Shown one piece after another: positions 21,660 through 32,204 of a DNA stretch of 64,000 bases (position 1 is the first letter of the stretch; each line of letters begins with the position of its first letter). The DNA is taken from the NCBI RefSeq assembly GCF_040954645.1, contig NC_092806.1, positions 146,906,429-146,970,428 on the forward strand, written 5' to 3'. The position numbers and the translations under genes were made by a program. The stretch is from Diabrotica undecimpunctata. Lineage: Eukaryota; Arthropoda; Insecta; Coleoptera; Chrysomelidae. The notes under the pieces were generated by a model that was not told where the DNA came from, ran no database searches, and worked only from the letters and a program-made list of their open reading frames with translations.

Positions 21660-23215
21660 ATTAAAGAGCTTATTTCAAAATAAGAAAGATACATGAGGCA
21701 GGAAATCGTAAATAAAGGCAAGGAATTAAGAGCTGAAAGAAAAAATGTGAAGATAGGGTAAAAAAAACTAACTGTGAATGGCATAAAATGGGTATGGACC
21801 GGAAATGGTAATTTCAAACGAGAAAATTCTAGAAATATGGACCCAAAAAACGGCATATAGTAGTGAAAAAAGAAAAAGATGGCCCATTATGCCAACGGAC
21901 CCTAGCGATGAACAGGAAAAGGAGTTTGAACATAAATAGCAAAATAAAAAATAAGAATATGTACCTAAATATTGCGACATGGAATGTACGAGGAGTATAC
22001 GAGGAGGGAGCATTAATCAACCTAATAGAAGAACGTAAAAAATATAAAATACACATCATAGCAATATAGGAAACACATTTAACTGGAAACAGCATTGAAA
22101 ATATTAGCCCATACACGTTTTATACAAGTGGAGGCGAGAATAGGAATTTTGGAGTGGGTTTTCTGGTACATAAAGACGGAGAGCAGGTAAAACGATTCGT
22201 AGTAAAATCTGACAGAATGTGTGCAATTAGAATTAAAGGAAAAGAGAACATGATATCGCTGATAAATATACATGTCCCAACAGAAGAAAAAGAAGAAGTG
22301 AAGGATGAATTTTATGAAAAATTAGAGTCATTGTCTGAAGAAATGCCCAGACAAGATATTAAAATTATTATAGGCGACGCCAACGCGAAGGTCGCAAGAG
22401 AAGATATATATAAAAACATAACAGGGGGTGAAAGTAAACATTTGAATACAAATGATAATGGACAAAGATTGATTACATTCGCAATTGAAAACAGGATGAA
22501 AATAATGAGTACGCATTTCAGGAGAAAAAAAATATATAAAGGAACGTGGACAATTCCGGGATCAAATGAAACTAATCAAATATACCACATCTTAATACAA
22601 GAGAAGTTCGCCAAGTTAATAACAAATGTGAAAACGTGCAGAGGGGATGACGTAGACTCAGATCATTTTTTGGTTAAAATTAATATGAGAGAAGCAATAA
22701 TTAAAAAGCATAAATGGAAAAAGAAAGTGAAACGTAAATTTAATTTTGAAAAACTGCGAAAATTTGAGGTAGCACAGGATTATCAAAAGGATATACAAGA
22801 ATCCTACGCCAAACAAGATAGTACTACTGTGAGTAACATACAACAAAAGTTCTTGAAAATGACCAACACTATAAAGGAAGCAACGTCGAAGAACATACCA
22901 AGAACAAAAAGATTTAGAAAAAACCGTTGGTTCGATGACGAATGTAGAACAGAGTTAAAAAAAAGATCCGATTTGCGATTAAAAAGTTTACGATCGCGAA
23001 AACAAGACGACCTAGAAAGGTATGCCGAACAACGAAAAAAAAGTAAAGAGAGAATCCTAAGGAAGCGGAAACGAAAGTATATGGATGATAAAATAAAGCG
23101 CATTGAAGAAAATTACAAGAAAAATGAAATAAAAATTTTTTACAAAGAGGTAAAATACATTAAAACTGGGTACCAGGGAAGAACGATAAATGTAAAAGAT
23201 AAGCAAGTGTACCAT
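21660..23215 (+). pseudogene. RTE-type element: leader ORF and AP-endonuclease, 3' part missing
   Basis: This is the 5' half of a non-LTR retrotransposon. A short upstream frame (MRQEIVNKGKELRAERKNV) matches the leader protein also seen at 55284-55540. The apurinic-like endonuclease begins near 21955 with IATWNVRGV and has IIAI-stop-ETHLTG (near 22069), where a TAG replaces the expected Gln codon. It continues in one long frame (22154-23215) with GDANAKVARED, NRMKIMSTHF and DSDHFLVKI, all endonuclease hallmarks. A basic linker follows (RKNRWFDDECRTELKKR), then the element stops abruptly near 23215 before any RT motif. Apart from one stop, more than 350 codons are open. Predicted proteins of this type are often labelled craniofacial development protein 2-like. 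Confidence 0.85.
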
Positions 23216-23745
23216 TTGTATGCTAACCCTACAATAACAAAAGTGGTAAAAAAGTGCAGGTCTAGTTTTTTTTTTCTATTTTATGTATTTTATCAAAAAC
23301 TATATTTTTTATTCTTTTTCAACTTTTTATGTCAGGTGCGCCACCTCAAAAATCCAAACAATTGTTTTTTAAGGTTTTTTTTTTTATTATTCCGTTTTAT
23401 AGACTTCAAAATAAAACAAATCACATTATTGGTTTGTTAAAATTACTGCAATAATTAAGATAAGAAAATTTCAAATACATTGGGGATTATTAGCTGTGTC
23501 TTAAAATCGATAATAATTTTCAAACTGAGTATTTACAAATTGTTTGAAAACTGAGTTTTTAAAACAAAAACCATATACGAGGAAATTGAATTTTTTATTT
23601 AATTGTACACTAATGATAATTTTATATACAACTAAACCCAATATAGCTCACATACTGATTCTGCCGATTTAGTTACGAATAGGCAGACTATAATAATAAC
23701 GCAATATATCAAGCTGTCAATACTAAAATAATACTGGATGCTTAC
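23216..23745. other. AT-rich intronic sequence
   Basis: T-rich and poly-A/poly-T stretches between the truncated RTE endonuclease and the tomosyn donor site. No gene or repeat boundary recognised. Confidence 0.4.
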
Positions 23746-23943
23746 TTTTCCTTTTGGAACTTGAGACTTTGAACGATCTGTGGAATTCGCTGTCGGAAAT
23801 TCCACAGGTGTAGGGTGTCGTCGGCGGTGGCAGAAATAAGGGCCCCCTCGTTGACAAGAAACTGTAGATGAAGGACGGCAGCGGAACCTGGAGGGCCATC
23901 CATATCGTGTCGTACGTGAACATCCACCCCCGGTTGGCCCAGT
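23746..23943 (-). CDS. tomosyn: Tomosyn, exon in the N-terminal beta-propeller
   Basis: A 198-bp exon bounded by acceptor AAAATAG (ending at 23944) and donor GTAAGC (from 23745). It encodes LGQPGVDVHVRHD, then LHLQFLVNEGALIS, ATADDTLHLWNFRQ, IPQIVQSLKFQKE. Vertebrate tomosyn has the same order (GRPGV, then LQFLINEGALVSA, DDTLHLWNLRQ, then SLKF). The ADDTLHLW segment is a WD-repeat strand. The exon starts with the last base of a codon and ends with the first two bases of a Lys codon completed by the exon at 16710. Unlike nearby elements it is GC-richer and free of stops. The exon encoding the preceding propeller blade should lie at higher coordinates but I could not find it up to 64000. Confidence 0.9.
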
Positions 23944-24560
23944 CTATTTTATTATAGTTAAGGAAAGTTTTTGTTTTAAACATGTTGTGGATACAACTAA
24001 AAGTAATAATTATAAACTACAAAGTGGAATATTCAGTAAATTTATACACACTTAAAAAAATATGTATATAGTAATACATGTTAATGGAATATACTATATT
24101 AATAATAAAGACACGACTCCTTAATTTGTTATACTTGTAAACTAAAATGCGTTGGTATACAAAGAAAGCTGCTGGTGGCAAATATTTTTGTATGAGACGT
24201 CCTATTTTGAGGAAATTTCAAACGGAGTACCTGTCATATTACATCAAATTATAACTAATACTCAATATATGATCAAGCGTACGAGCAGTGCGCACCTATG
24301 CCATCATTGTGATTTTGACAAAAATAAAAAAAGCTAAACCACATAGAAAAATTTAGTGAAATAGAATAAACATTCTACTTTATGTTTGCAAAATAACAAT
24401 TTAAAAAAAAATAACAAAGAAAAATGTATTGCGATAAAAGTAACAGGATGCATTTGCGCATGATTACCAACCTGCAAGTTAATTGCACGAGTATGCACAA
24501 ATATGTGGATATAATTTAAAAACAAGATCAAGGTTTGTAAATATTTATTTTTACTATGGT
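23944..24560. other. AT-rich sequence upstream of the tomosyn exon
   Basis: Presumed intron of tomosyn on the minus strand. Open frames here are short and lack recognisable motifs. Confidence 0.35.
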
Positions 24561-24562
24561 TC

Positions 24563-24766
24563 CTAGCGAATGTGATATTTGAAGTTCTTAGCGACGTCAG
24601 ATCTTGTAAACTCTGGTGATTCCACATTGCACATAGTACACAAGTACACAGGTTCATGATCTTTGCCCATTTCTCCACATATTAAACAAATATCGCTCGA
24701 TGCTTGTGTACAAGGGAATGGTTCCGCAGAAGACACGTAAGGTAAGGAAACAAAATCTGAAGACAT
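24563..24766 (-). CDS. Small Cys-rich ORF of unknown origin
   Basis: A 67-codon frame from an ATG at 24766 to a stop at 24563. Its centre reads DICLICGEMGKDH and then VYLCTMCNVES, giving a CxxC...CxxC pattern that could bind zinc. It ends FKYHIR. The spacing recalls the Cys-rich ends of piggyBac-like transposases, but no other piggyBac domain is adjacent, and the typical closing Cys/His pair is absent. It may be a remnant of a mobile element or an unrelated host exon. I do not assign a function. Confidence 0.3.
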   Translation of the reverse strand: MSSDFVSLPYVSSAEPFPCTQASSDICLICGEMGKDHEPVYLCTMCNVESPEFTRSDVAKNFKYHIR

Positions 24767-24769
24767 TTA

Positions 24770-26745
24770 AATAAATCTTAATATACTCAAAGCAAATTGT
24801 TTTACATGCGTTCGAATACAAATTAGGTCAATACCGAGTGTGATATTGGTAAAACAAATAATAAACAAATAAGTGAGAAATGTTATTGTAAATAATTAAA
24901 TATTTATTATAATCGGCCTTGTAAAACGTATATTTAAAAAAGACGAATGTAAACACAAAGCGTTCATATTTCAATCTAGTAAGTAAATTTCCAGACTGTC
25001 GTTATGTAAATTGCAACCGCGACCTATCTCAATTGTAAGCACTTTTTAGTTTTCAATAAAGTAAAAAAGTACAATATGTCTTATAGTGGAAGTCCAATGC
25101 CACATGGCGACCTTGAGAATAAAGAATGAGCAATAAGAAAAGAAAAGAAAAAACAAAGATGGAAGATGGAACTCTCTTAAAAAATATAAATATTCACAAT
25201 AAAAAAAATGAGGAACAAATATTCATCAATCAAGCGGGCAACAGTGGAGGTAGTACAGCTCAGACGGGAACAGGAATGAAAAAAAATGGATTCTGGAGGT
25301 ATTAGGAGTGACAGCATGGATAATATATAGAAGATGGAGAAGGCCACTGAGGCAGCAAATTCGACAGGAGATGTTTGAATGGTGTCCAAAAAAATAGCTT
25401 AAGCCACTATTTCAAGGATTATAGACTATATTAGTCCACATACTAGGGTTATTCAACAATTGGTATATTTACCATGTTCAAATTAATATTTCATCCATTT
25501 TAAATACATATATTAAAACAATTAAATACTATTAGATAAATTGACAACAATCAAGTGTTATAAATAAAGAAATTAAACATATAAAATAGCCGCTCCAGAC
25601 AATTTAACACTGGTTAACTGCCGCCCTAACCTAGTTGTTAACCCTTATGGATTTAGATCCCTTACAGCTTCCATATTAAGTAGCCAAAATATTTGACATA
25701 TTATCGATGACAACTTTTTCCTCGCTACCCAACGGGAGTACTTTTTGGGGATACTTTAATCATTTATTGATACCCCTGTATCCACCGCGGAGTCAGCCTG
25801 AGCTGGATTATAAATAACAACGTACAATTAACAGATTTAATGAAAAAAAAAACGCCGTATTAATGAGAACGATGATTTTTTGGCACTAGTTCTTATTTTA
25901 CTACTCTAACTCTTCGACAATTAAATCAAATGCATTAATTATTACTCCAATTGGTCGGGTGGTGCAAAAGAAAATTATGCTAATTATACAAATCTAAAAG
26001 TAGTGGTATCACGCTATCTGACGATTTAATCCTCATTTTAAAACTTAAAACAAAACAGAGATACATAGCGTGACCAGTACACTAACAGTCAACTGAGATT
26101 TCCTTAATTTAAAATAAATTAAGCTAACTTGAACAATAACGTTAGACTGATACTGTGCTATATAAAATTCAAACAAATAAAGTGTAACAGATTTATTAAA
26201 TAATTTACCACAAACAAAACAATGAAATAAACAATGTGGTAAAAATATTTTTGATTTATAACACAATTTTATAGCACTCTACGATTTTATCATCTTTACA
26301 GGTCAATTGATCATACGAAACAATAAAATTCCTTAAAACAAATTTCTAAAATAGATGAAAATTTATCGATATTTGCTAAACACAAGTACGATGTCGGAGA
26401 CGTAAAAAATCAGGAGGTTCACATTAAACTCTTAAAACATAAATATATTTTAAAGAAATCTTATCGATGTTCTATTCCGGATGAACGTGAAAATGAAAGT
26501 CAAATAACCACGTTACTTGAGGAAGGACTGATGGCAACTTTTATCGCCATAAGTTTCTGAATGTGTGGCTGTCATTCAGAAACTCCGCCTGCAGTTTTGT
26601 TGGGTGGACCGAGTAGCTCGACAGAACTTAGCACTTAGCACCTTCTGATAGATTTTAAAACCATACAGCTCATAGAAACAGGATTATGAGAGGCTTATGA
26701 TTATGTTTCATAAGAGGTCAAAGAACGACGGTAAAGGAACCGATA
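24770..26745. other. AT-rich sequence without recognised genes
   Basis: Contains short unrecognised frames, including an Asn/Lys/Gln-rich one around 25140-25395 on the plus strand. No element ends or conserved domains seen. Confidence 0.35.
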
Positions 26746-26749
26746 GAAC

Positions 26750-28255
26750 CAAAACACATAGAAAAGGATACGTAAATTAACTACCTAAAAAAATTTATAT
26801 GGAGAGGAAGAACAAACGACGCTAGAAACGGAAACACCAGAAATTATCACAAATGAAGAACCTGAAGAACAGAAAAGCAGAAGGTAAAGAAGGGATACCA
26901 AACGAGATACTGAAATATTGTGGAGCAGCAATGATAGAAGAATAAATAATATTAATTAATAAAATTAAAAAACACTATAAAATACCGGAAGAATGAGGAA
27001 CGAGCGAACTAATTCTACTATTCAAAAAAGGAGATAAAAACAGTCAGAAAACTACAGAGGTATAAACTTATTAAATACTACGCTAAAACTTATAAACTAA
27101 AATTTTACAAATGCTAATAAATCAGAGGATAAGTTTAGTAGATGAACAACAGGGTTTTCGTTGTGGAAGATAGTGTACATGTGCAATATTCGTTATAAAA
27201 CATTACTGAGAAATCACTAGAGTATAATAGACCAACATTTCTGTGTCTGATTGACCTAAAAAAAGCGTTTGACAGAGTAAAACTCAAAGATGTAATCCAT
27301 CTTCTGTATAATAGAGAAGTTCCCCTAAATATTATAAAAATTATCGAAAACATCTATCAAAACAACAAAATGAAAGTCAGAATAGATGGACAACTTACAG
27401 AACCTATAGAAATAGGCAGCGGAATAAGACAAGAGGATTCAATGAGCCCCATGGATGAAATTATCAAAACCGTTAATAAAGGAAGCGTATACAGAATGGG
27501 AAACAAAGAAATCAAAATACTCTGTTACGCAGACGATGCAATATTGAAAGCCCAAGATGAAGATAGTCTGCAAAGACTGGTCCACAGATTTAACATAAGA
27601 GCAAAAGAATTTTCTATGACAATCTCATCTCAGAAAACTAAAACAATAGTAGTCAGCAAAGAACCAACCAGATGTAAAATAGAAATTGATGGCATTAGTA
27701 CTGAACACGTAATGGAAATAAAATACCTGGGAATTACACTGTCTAGCTATGGAGACCTAGACAAAGAAGTGGGAGATCAAGTACAAAAAGCAAATAGACT
27801 GGCAGGATGCCTTAATAACACTACATAGCGAAACAGACACATTAAGACTGAGATGAAATGAAGAATTTATAAAGCCAGCGTAAGACCAATATTGACATAT
27901 GCCTTAAAAACAAGACCCGACATAGCCACAACGCAAAGGCTACTGGAAACGGCAGAGAAGAGAGTACTGAGAAGAATTACAGGAAATACGCTGAGAGATC
28001 GAAAGAGAAGTGAAGACATTAGAAGAAAATGTAACGTACAGTGTATAAATGAATGGATACAAAATAGAAAAAAAGAATGGAATAACCACATAAGCAGAAT
28101 GGTGGAGACCGTGTCATCAAAATAGCAAGAGATAAGTCATCAATCAGAAGAATAAGTATCGAATAACCGTGCAAAAGATGGAGTGGTAACCTTCCATAGA
28201 GGTATTAATCCGGCAATAAACAAGCAGAATTGTTTATAAAGAGGAAGAAGAAGAA
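26750..28255 (+). pseudogene. RTE-type reverse transcriptase, copy A2
   Basis: Same family as the copies at 19000 and 50548. The blocks are NLYGEEEQTTLETETPEI, a pre-RT stretch (KEGIPNEILKYCG), NYRGINLLNTTLKL, DEQQGFRCGR, LIDLKKAFDRVK (palm Asp), and MDEIIKTVNKG joined directly to SMSP, so the usual LLFNL segment of the SP motif is deleted. The YADD box is in LCYADDAILKAQ near 27520. KYLGITLSSYG and RLLETAEKRVLRRI follow. The frame 27370-27828 is open, but frameshifts lie on both sides. It ends in a GAAGAAGAAG tail at about 28254, typical of the family. Confidence 0.82.
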
Positions 28256-28755
28256 GTTTCTGACAAGGAATTTTTCTATTAGGACCATGCTCTATGCACA
28301 GTTAACTTACATAAAGTTGACCTATACCATTCTATAGCATTATGTTCCAGAAAAAGACGCAATATTTGTATTTAGCTTTATCTGCTGTTATTTTATGTCT
28401 CTGGCATTCATATTCAAAATTACTCATTCATTCTTTAGCATTTTCTTTATCTTGAAGTTGATTTAAAACAAACTGGCTTTGAATTCGGGAGATATCCAAT
28501 TTAGCGAAGACTTTGTCTCCAGTTAAGCAGTTAACGTATCAATTAGTCTAATTACTTCCGCCAATTCGTCAAACTTTCCGTGTATGAATCGGTAACAATA
28601 GAGTCTAACGTTATTTCTGCACAACCCTGCAACGTCAGAGAACCGAAGATTTTAAATATTAAATTTGTAATATAATTTAGTCTCTTGTATCATTACATAA
28701 ACTTTCTTTACGCGAAAGCAACATACCACTTTATTTGGCTTAGAATATAAAAATA
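28256..28755. other. Sequence between two RTE copies, nothing recognised
   Basis: No open frame over 60 codons and no repeat ends seen. Confidence 0.4.
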
Positions 28756-28759
28756 TACT

Positions 28760-30145
28760 GGGTACTCAAAATCATTTTACCAAACTTTACCAAAAGATTG
28801 GTACATCTCCAGATTTATACCATTGCCAAAAAAGCAAATACTAAGAAATGTGAAGAACACCGAATCGTTAGCCTCATGAACCACTCACTCCAAATATTCT
28901 TAAAGATCATCCATGCTCGCATATACAAGAAATTGGAGGAGGGTATTGCTGATGTACAATTTGGATTTCGCAGCGGCCTTGGCACAAGAGAAGCACTTTT
29001 TAGCATACAAGTATTGATATAACGAGCAAGAGATGTTAATACAGATGTCTTTACCTGTTTCATTGACTTCGAAAAGGCACTTGACAAAGTACAGCATGAG
29101 AGGCTTATTGAAACTTTGCGAATCGCAAACATCGATGACAAGGATATAAGAATAATAGCCAATCTCTATAGGTAACAAGTACCCAAGATTCGAGTAGACA
29201 ATCAATTATTCGATGAAATCCCAATATAAGGAAGAGTACGACAAGGTTGCATACTCTCACCTTTGCTGTTTAATGCGTACTCTGAACATCTATTTCGAGA
29301 AGCTTTGGGAGAAACGACTGATGGCGTGATTGTTAACGGTGAAGTAATAAATAATCTAAGATATGCAGACGACGCTGTCCTTGTTGCTGAAGGATTACAA
29401 AGACTGATAGATCAAGTAGTTAACATCGGTAGAAAATATGGAATGAAACTTAATAATAAGAAGACGAAAATTATGATCTTAAGCAAAAACCAAGATACAG
29501 ATGCAAAGTTTATGGCAGACAATGAGATATTGGATAGAACAGAAAAAATAACATACCTAGGATGCAATATCACAGACAGCTGGGATCACTCATACGAGAT
29601 TAAATGTAGGATCGAAAAAGCAAGGAGAGCCTTCCAACAGATGAAGAAAGTTCTCTGCAATTTAACCTTGAACTTACATCTCCGACTCAAAATCCTTAAT
29701 TTTTGTGTGTTTTCTGTTCTTATGTATGGAGCAGAGGCATGGACACTCACTGATGCGTCTTGCAGACGGTTGCAGTCTTTCGAGATGTGGTGCTATCGTC
29801 GCATGCTCAGAATATCATATTATGTACATTATATAACTAACGACGCAGTAATGCAACGTTTACAAAAAGAACCTGAAGTCTTGATATCCATTAAAAAAAG
29901 AAAGTTAGCATATTTCGGACATATAGTGAGAAATGGAAATAAATACAGAATCCTACTATTGATATTAGAAGGGAAAATAGATGGAAATAGAGGACCAGGA
30001 CGCCGCCGAATATCCTGGCTTAAGAATTTGAGACAGTGGACAGGTATGACCACCACAGACCTATTTTGAACAGCTGCTAATAAAATACGATGAGCCATTG
30101 TAGTAGCCAACATCCATAGAGGATAGGCACTAGCAGAATAAGAAG
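28760..30145 (+). pseudogene. RTE-type reverse transcriptase, family B, long open C-terminus
   Basis: A second RTE-like family. The 5' part (28798-29260) has EEHRIVSLMNHSLQIF, FGFRSGLGTREALF and CFIDFEKALDKVQHE with several stops. From 29263 a 268-codon frame is open. It begins LLFNAYSEHLFREALGE, carries the catalytic box in LRYADDAVLVAEG (near 29360), KYGMKLNNKKTKIM, ITYLGCNI, VLMYGAEAWTL and CYRRMLRISYY, and ends PGRRRISWLKNLRQ and TGMTTTDLF. Such proteins are usually annotated endonuclease-reverse transcriptase. Stops such as those at 29021 and 29175 and the lack of an endonuclease show that it is 5'-truncated and inactive. A related copy is at 32693-33760 on the minus strand. Confidence 0.85.
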
Positions 30146-30589
30146 AACTCACAATAATTCAAATAATCTGTTGACCCAATTATCTGGATGGTTGCCTCAT
30201 AATAAACTACTTCTTTAGTATTTTTAAGTTCAAAATCTTGTTTATCAGACATTGCAGATGTTGTTCAGTACGCCCCCTTTCAGACGAGGATACTGTATCC
30301 GAGATACGCGTATCCGAGACGCAGATATTACATAGACTCAAATGGAGCTTTTCACACGGGACTCGCGAGAGATACAGTATGCGAGATACCGAATTCAGTA
30401 TCTCGGACCTTCCTGTCGCCGACCACTGAATGCGTATGCGAGATACAGAAGAAACATTACGTTAAATGAACGCTTTCAGATACGAATACTTTTGCACCAC
30501 ATTCCATAGACGCGCGATTTTCTGTCGAATAATTTTGAATGAGCAACGAAAGAAAGAAGGTGTTTTCTGAATATAGTTAAATAATGGAG

Positions 30590-30781
30590 AGTACCTACTG
30601 TATTTGATAATGACAAATTTATTTGTTTGGTACAATCAAATCCCTGTCTATGGGATACAGCATCGCCAGATTACTGCAATAGAAATAAAAAGCAGCAGTG
30701 CTGGGTTGAAATTTCTAAGCAAATGTGCGACAATTTTGAAGCCATGACTGCAGTACAGCACAATGAATATGGTAAGAAATA
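30590..30781 (+). pseudogene. MADF-domain protein remnant of a Harbinger element
   Basis: The translation in the frame FDNDKFICLVQSNPCLWD, then CNRNKKQQCWVEISKQM, then CDNFEAM matches the first half of a MADF (Myb/SANT-like) domain: an acidic-hydrophobic first helix, the Trp after NPxLWD, and the WxxIS helix. In PIF/Harbinger elements such a protein accompanies the transposase and aids DNA binding and nuclear entry. It ends at a TAA near 30781 after about 60 residues, or may run into an intron. The upstream ATG is out of reach because of a stop. Confidence 0.65.
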
Positions 30782-31096
30782 AACATGTTTTTGTTATAAA
30801 TACATAGGTATTTTGTTTCATACGTATACAGTTTAGTTTTAAAAGTTTGCTAATTTAAATTTTGATTATTTAACGAATATAAAACTACATTATTGTGAAA
30901 GGAATACGGTCATTTTTTATTTAGGGCGAGGTAAACAATTTACAAATTGGAGATAAGTACACAGATTTATTTTAAATTTAAGTCATAGACTTTAACTTTA
31001 ACTTAAAGTCATAGAAAGCCGTTTTTTTGACAAAATATTTTACGCATAGTTGTGTCTTTTTTACTCAATTGAATTTCCAAAATTTTATGAAGTTCT

Positions 31097-31318
31097 TCAA
31101 ACGACTTCAACAGACATTCGAAAATAATTAAAAAACTTCGATGGATCTTGCAATAAATCTTGATACAGCAAATTATACGTTCCCTTGGTTTCTCTTAATT
31201 CTACAATAGGATGAACCCACAAATTACGTCGTCTTTTCAGTTTCTTTTTCTTTTTATTAAATATGTACCACAGCATAACACACTCTTGTACATCCATAAT
31301 CCAAAAATATAACCGCAC
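31097..31318 (-). pseudogene. HARBI1-like (Harbinger) transposase, N-terminal fragment
   Basis: Minus-strand frame of 73 codons from 31318. After a basic run (KKKKKLKRRR) it reads LWVHPIVELRETKGTYN and then DPSKFFNYFRMS. This is the characteristic beginning of PIF/Harbinger nucleases, where a Trp-Val-His-Pro block precedes a Phe-Phe-x-Tyr-Phe-Arg-Met-Ser block. The DDE catalytic core that should follow is absent, so the element is internally deleted and could only move with help from another copy. Confidence 0.75.
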
Positions 31319-31419
31319 TGCACTGCTACTATTTTCATACTGACGAGCATGCTCGTGAATCCGATACAGTAGCCATCGAAAATTCTGTATCTCGCATACA
31401 GTATCCTCGTCTGAAAACC

Positions 31420-32200
31420 CTGTAAGCGATCACAAAAAAAAGATTTAATAATGAACAGGATGTCGTTATTATAATCTTAGTTCCTTATTGCTCTTGAAAA
31501 TAGTAAAAAAACAAAAATCATTATCTTTATAATTTAAAATATTTTTATTTAATATCTTTCTGCACTACAAATTAATTTAATGACGATCCATTACACGAAA
31601 GCTCACTTTACTCGAACCTGTTTAACACAAAAGGAAGCTTTCGGTATTGTTACTTTTTTTCCGAATCAGATAAAATTACCGCTAGACCTCAACGAGTAGC
31701 TCTAAACGACAAAACAGGTAATCGAAGCGGAAGTTACAAAAGAAAAAACTCCGAGCTAGTTGCCATCGATTTCTCTGATAGATGTTTACCGCTGGTAGGC
31801 ATTAAAATTTTAAAATCTTCTCAAACTCTCAAACGTGAGTTCGCTCGGAAATGTTCTTTTTTTGTTGAAATACAGAAGAGAGATATGATTTTCAAGGATG
31901 CAATGTACAGAGCAGATCTGCGAAAACCAAACAAGCTAAAAAAATATATTCGCAATCATTTATTTCGCACAAAACAAAAATATTTTTAGAATACGAAATA
32001 GATTTAAACTTTTCGTGGTTAAATATACTGCGTCTTAATTGAAGAGGAGAATCAGGATAATAAACAGTGGGGGCTCTAAAAATACATGGCGGTTAAAGAT
32101 TATCGTTGGCTTCTGATAACACTGCCCGTACAAACAATTTTAATGAAAAATAATAAGAAATAGTGTTCACCCAAAAGTTGCAGATTTTCGATTGAAAGTG
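31420..32200. other. AT-rich sequence, nothing recognised
   Basis: No open frame over 60 codons and no element ends visible between the Harbinger-like element and the Jockey-like remnant. Confidence 0.4.
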
Positions 32201-32204
32201 TATC

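Larger units (their letters stand above)
16711..23745 (-). other. Tomosyn intron filled with mobile elements
   Basis: The intron runs from donor GTAAGC (23745 downward) to acceptor TTACAG (ending at 16711), 7035 bp. It holds, from low to high coordinate, a (TA)n tract, a solo-LTR-like block, a second (TA)n tract, a degraded RTE copy with an internal (TA)n expansion, an IS630-like fragment and an RTE endonuclease fragment. The part at 16711-17430 shows no gene or recognised repeat. Consecutive exons on either side join in frame, so the mobile DNA is spliced out if the gene is expressed. Confidence 0.8.
30278..31416. mobile_element. Harbinger/PIF-like element with TIRs and subterminal repeats
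   Basis: Inverted ends TTTCAGACGAGGATACTGTA lie at 30278 and, reverse-complemented, end at about 31416. They match over about 28 bp with one difference. Just inside are several copies of GTATSCGAGATAC in both orientations (30291-30450 and 31385-31403), probably transposase-binding sites. The interior has a MADF-type remnant on plus and a HARBI1-like remnant on minus, the two-gene set expected of Harbinger. A clear 3-bp target duplication could not be established at the ends. Confidence 0.78.

Noticed and set aside
28766..30155. Target duplication of the family B RTE copy (ACTCAAAATCATT versus ACTCACAATAATT)
   Set aside because: Two or more mismatches in an AT-rich motif; possible as an aged duplication but not demonstrable.
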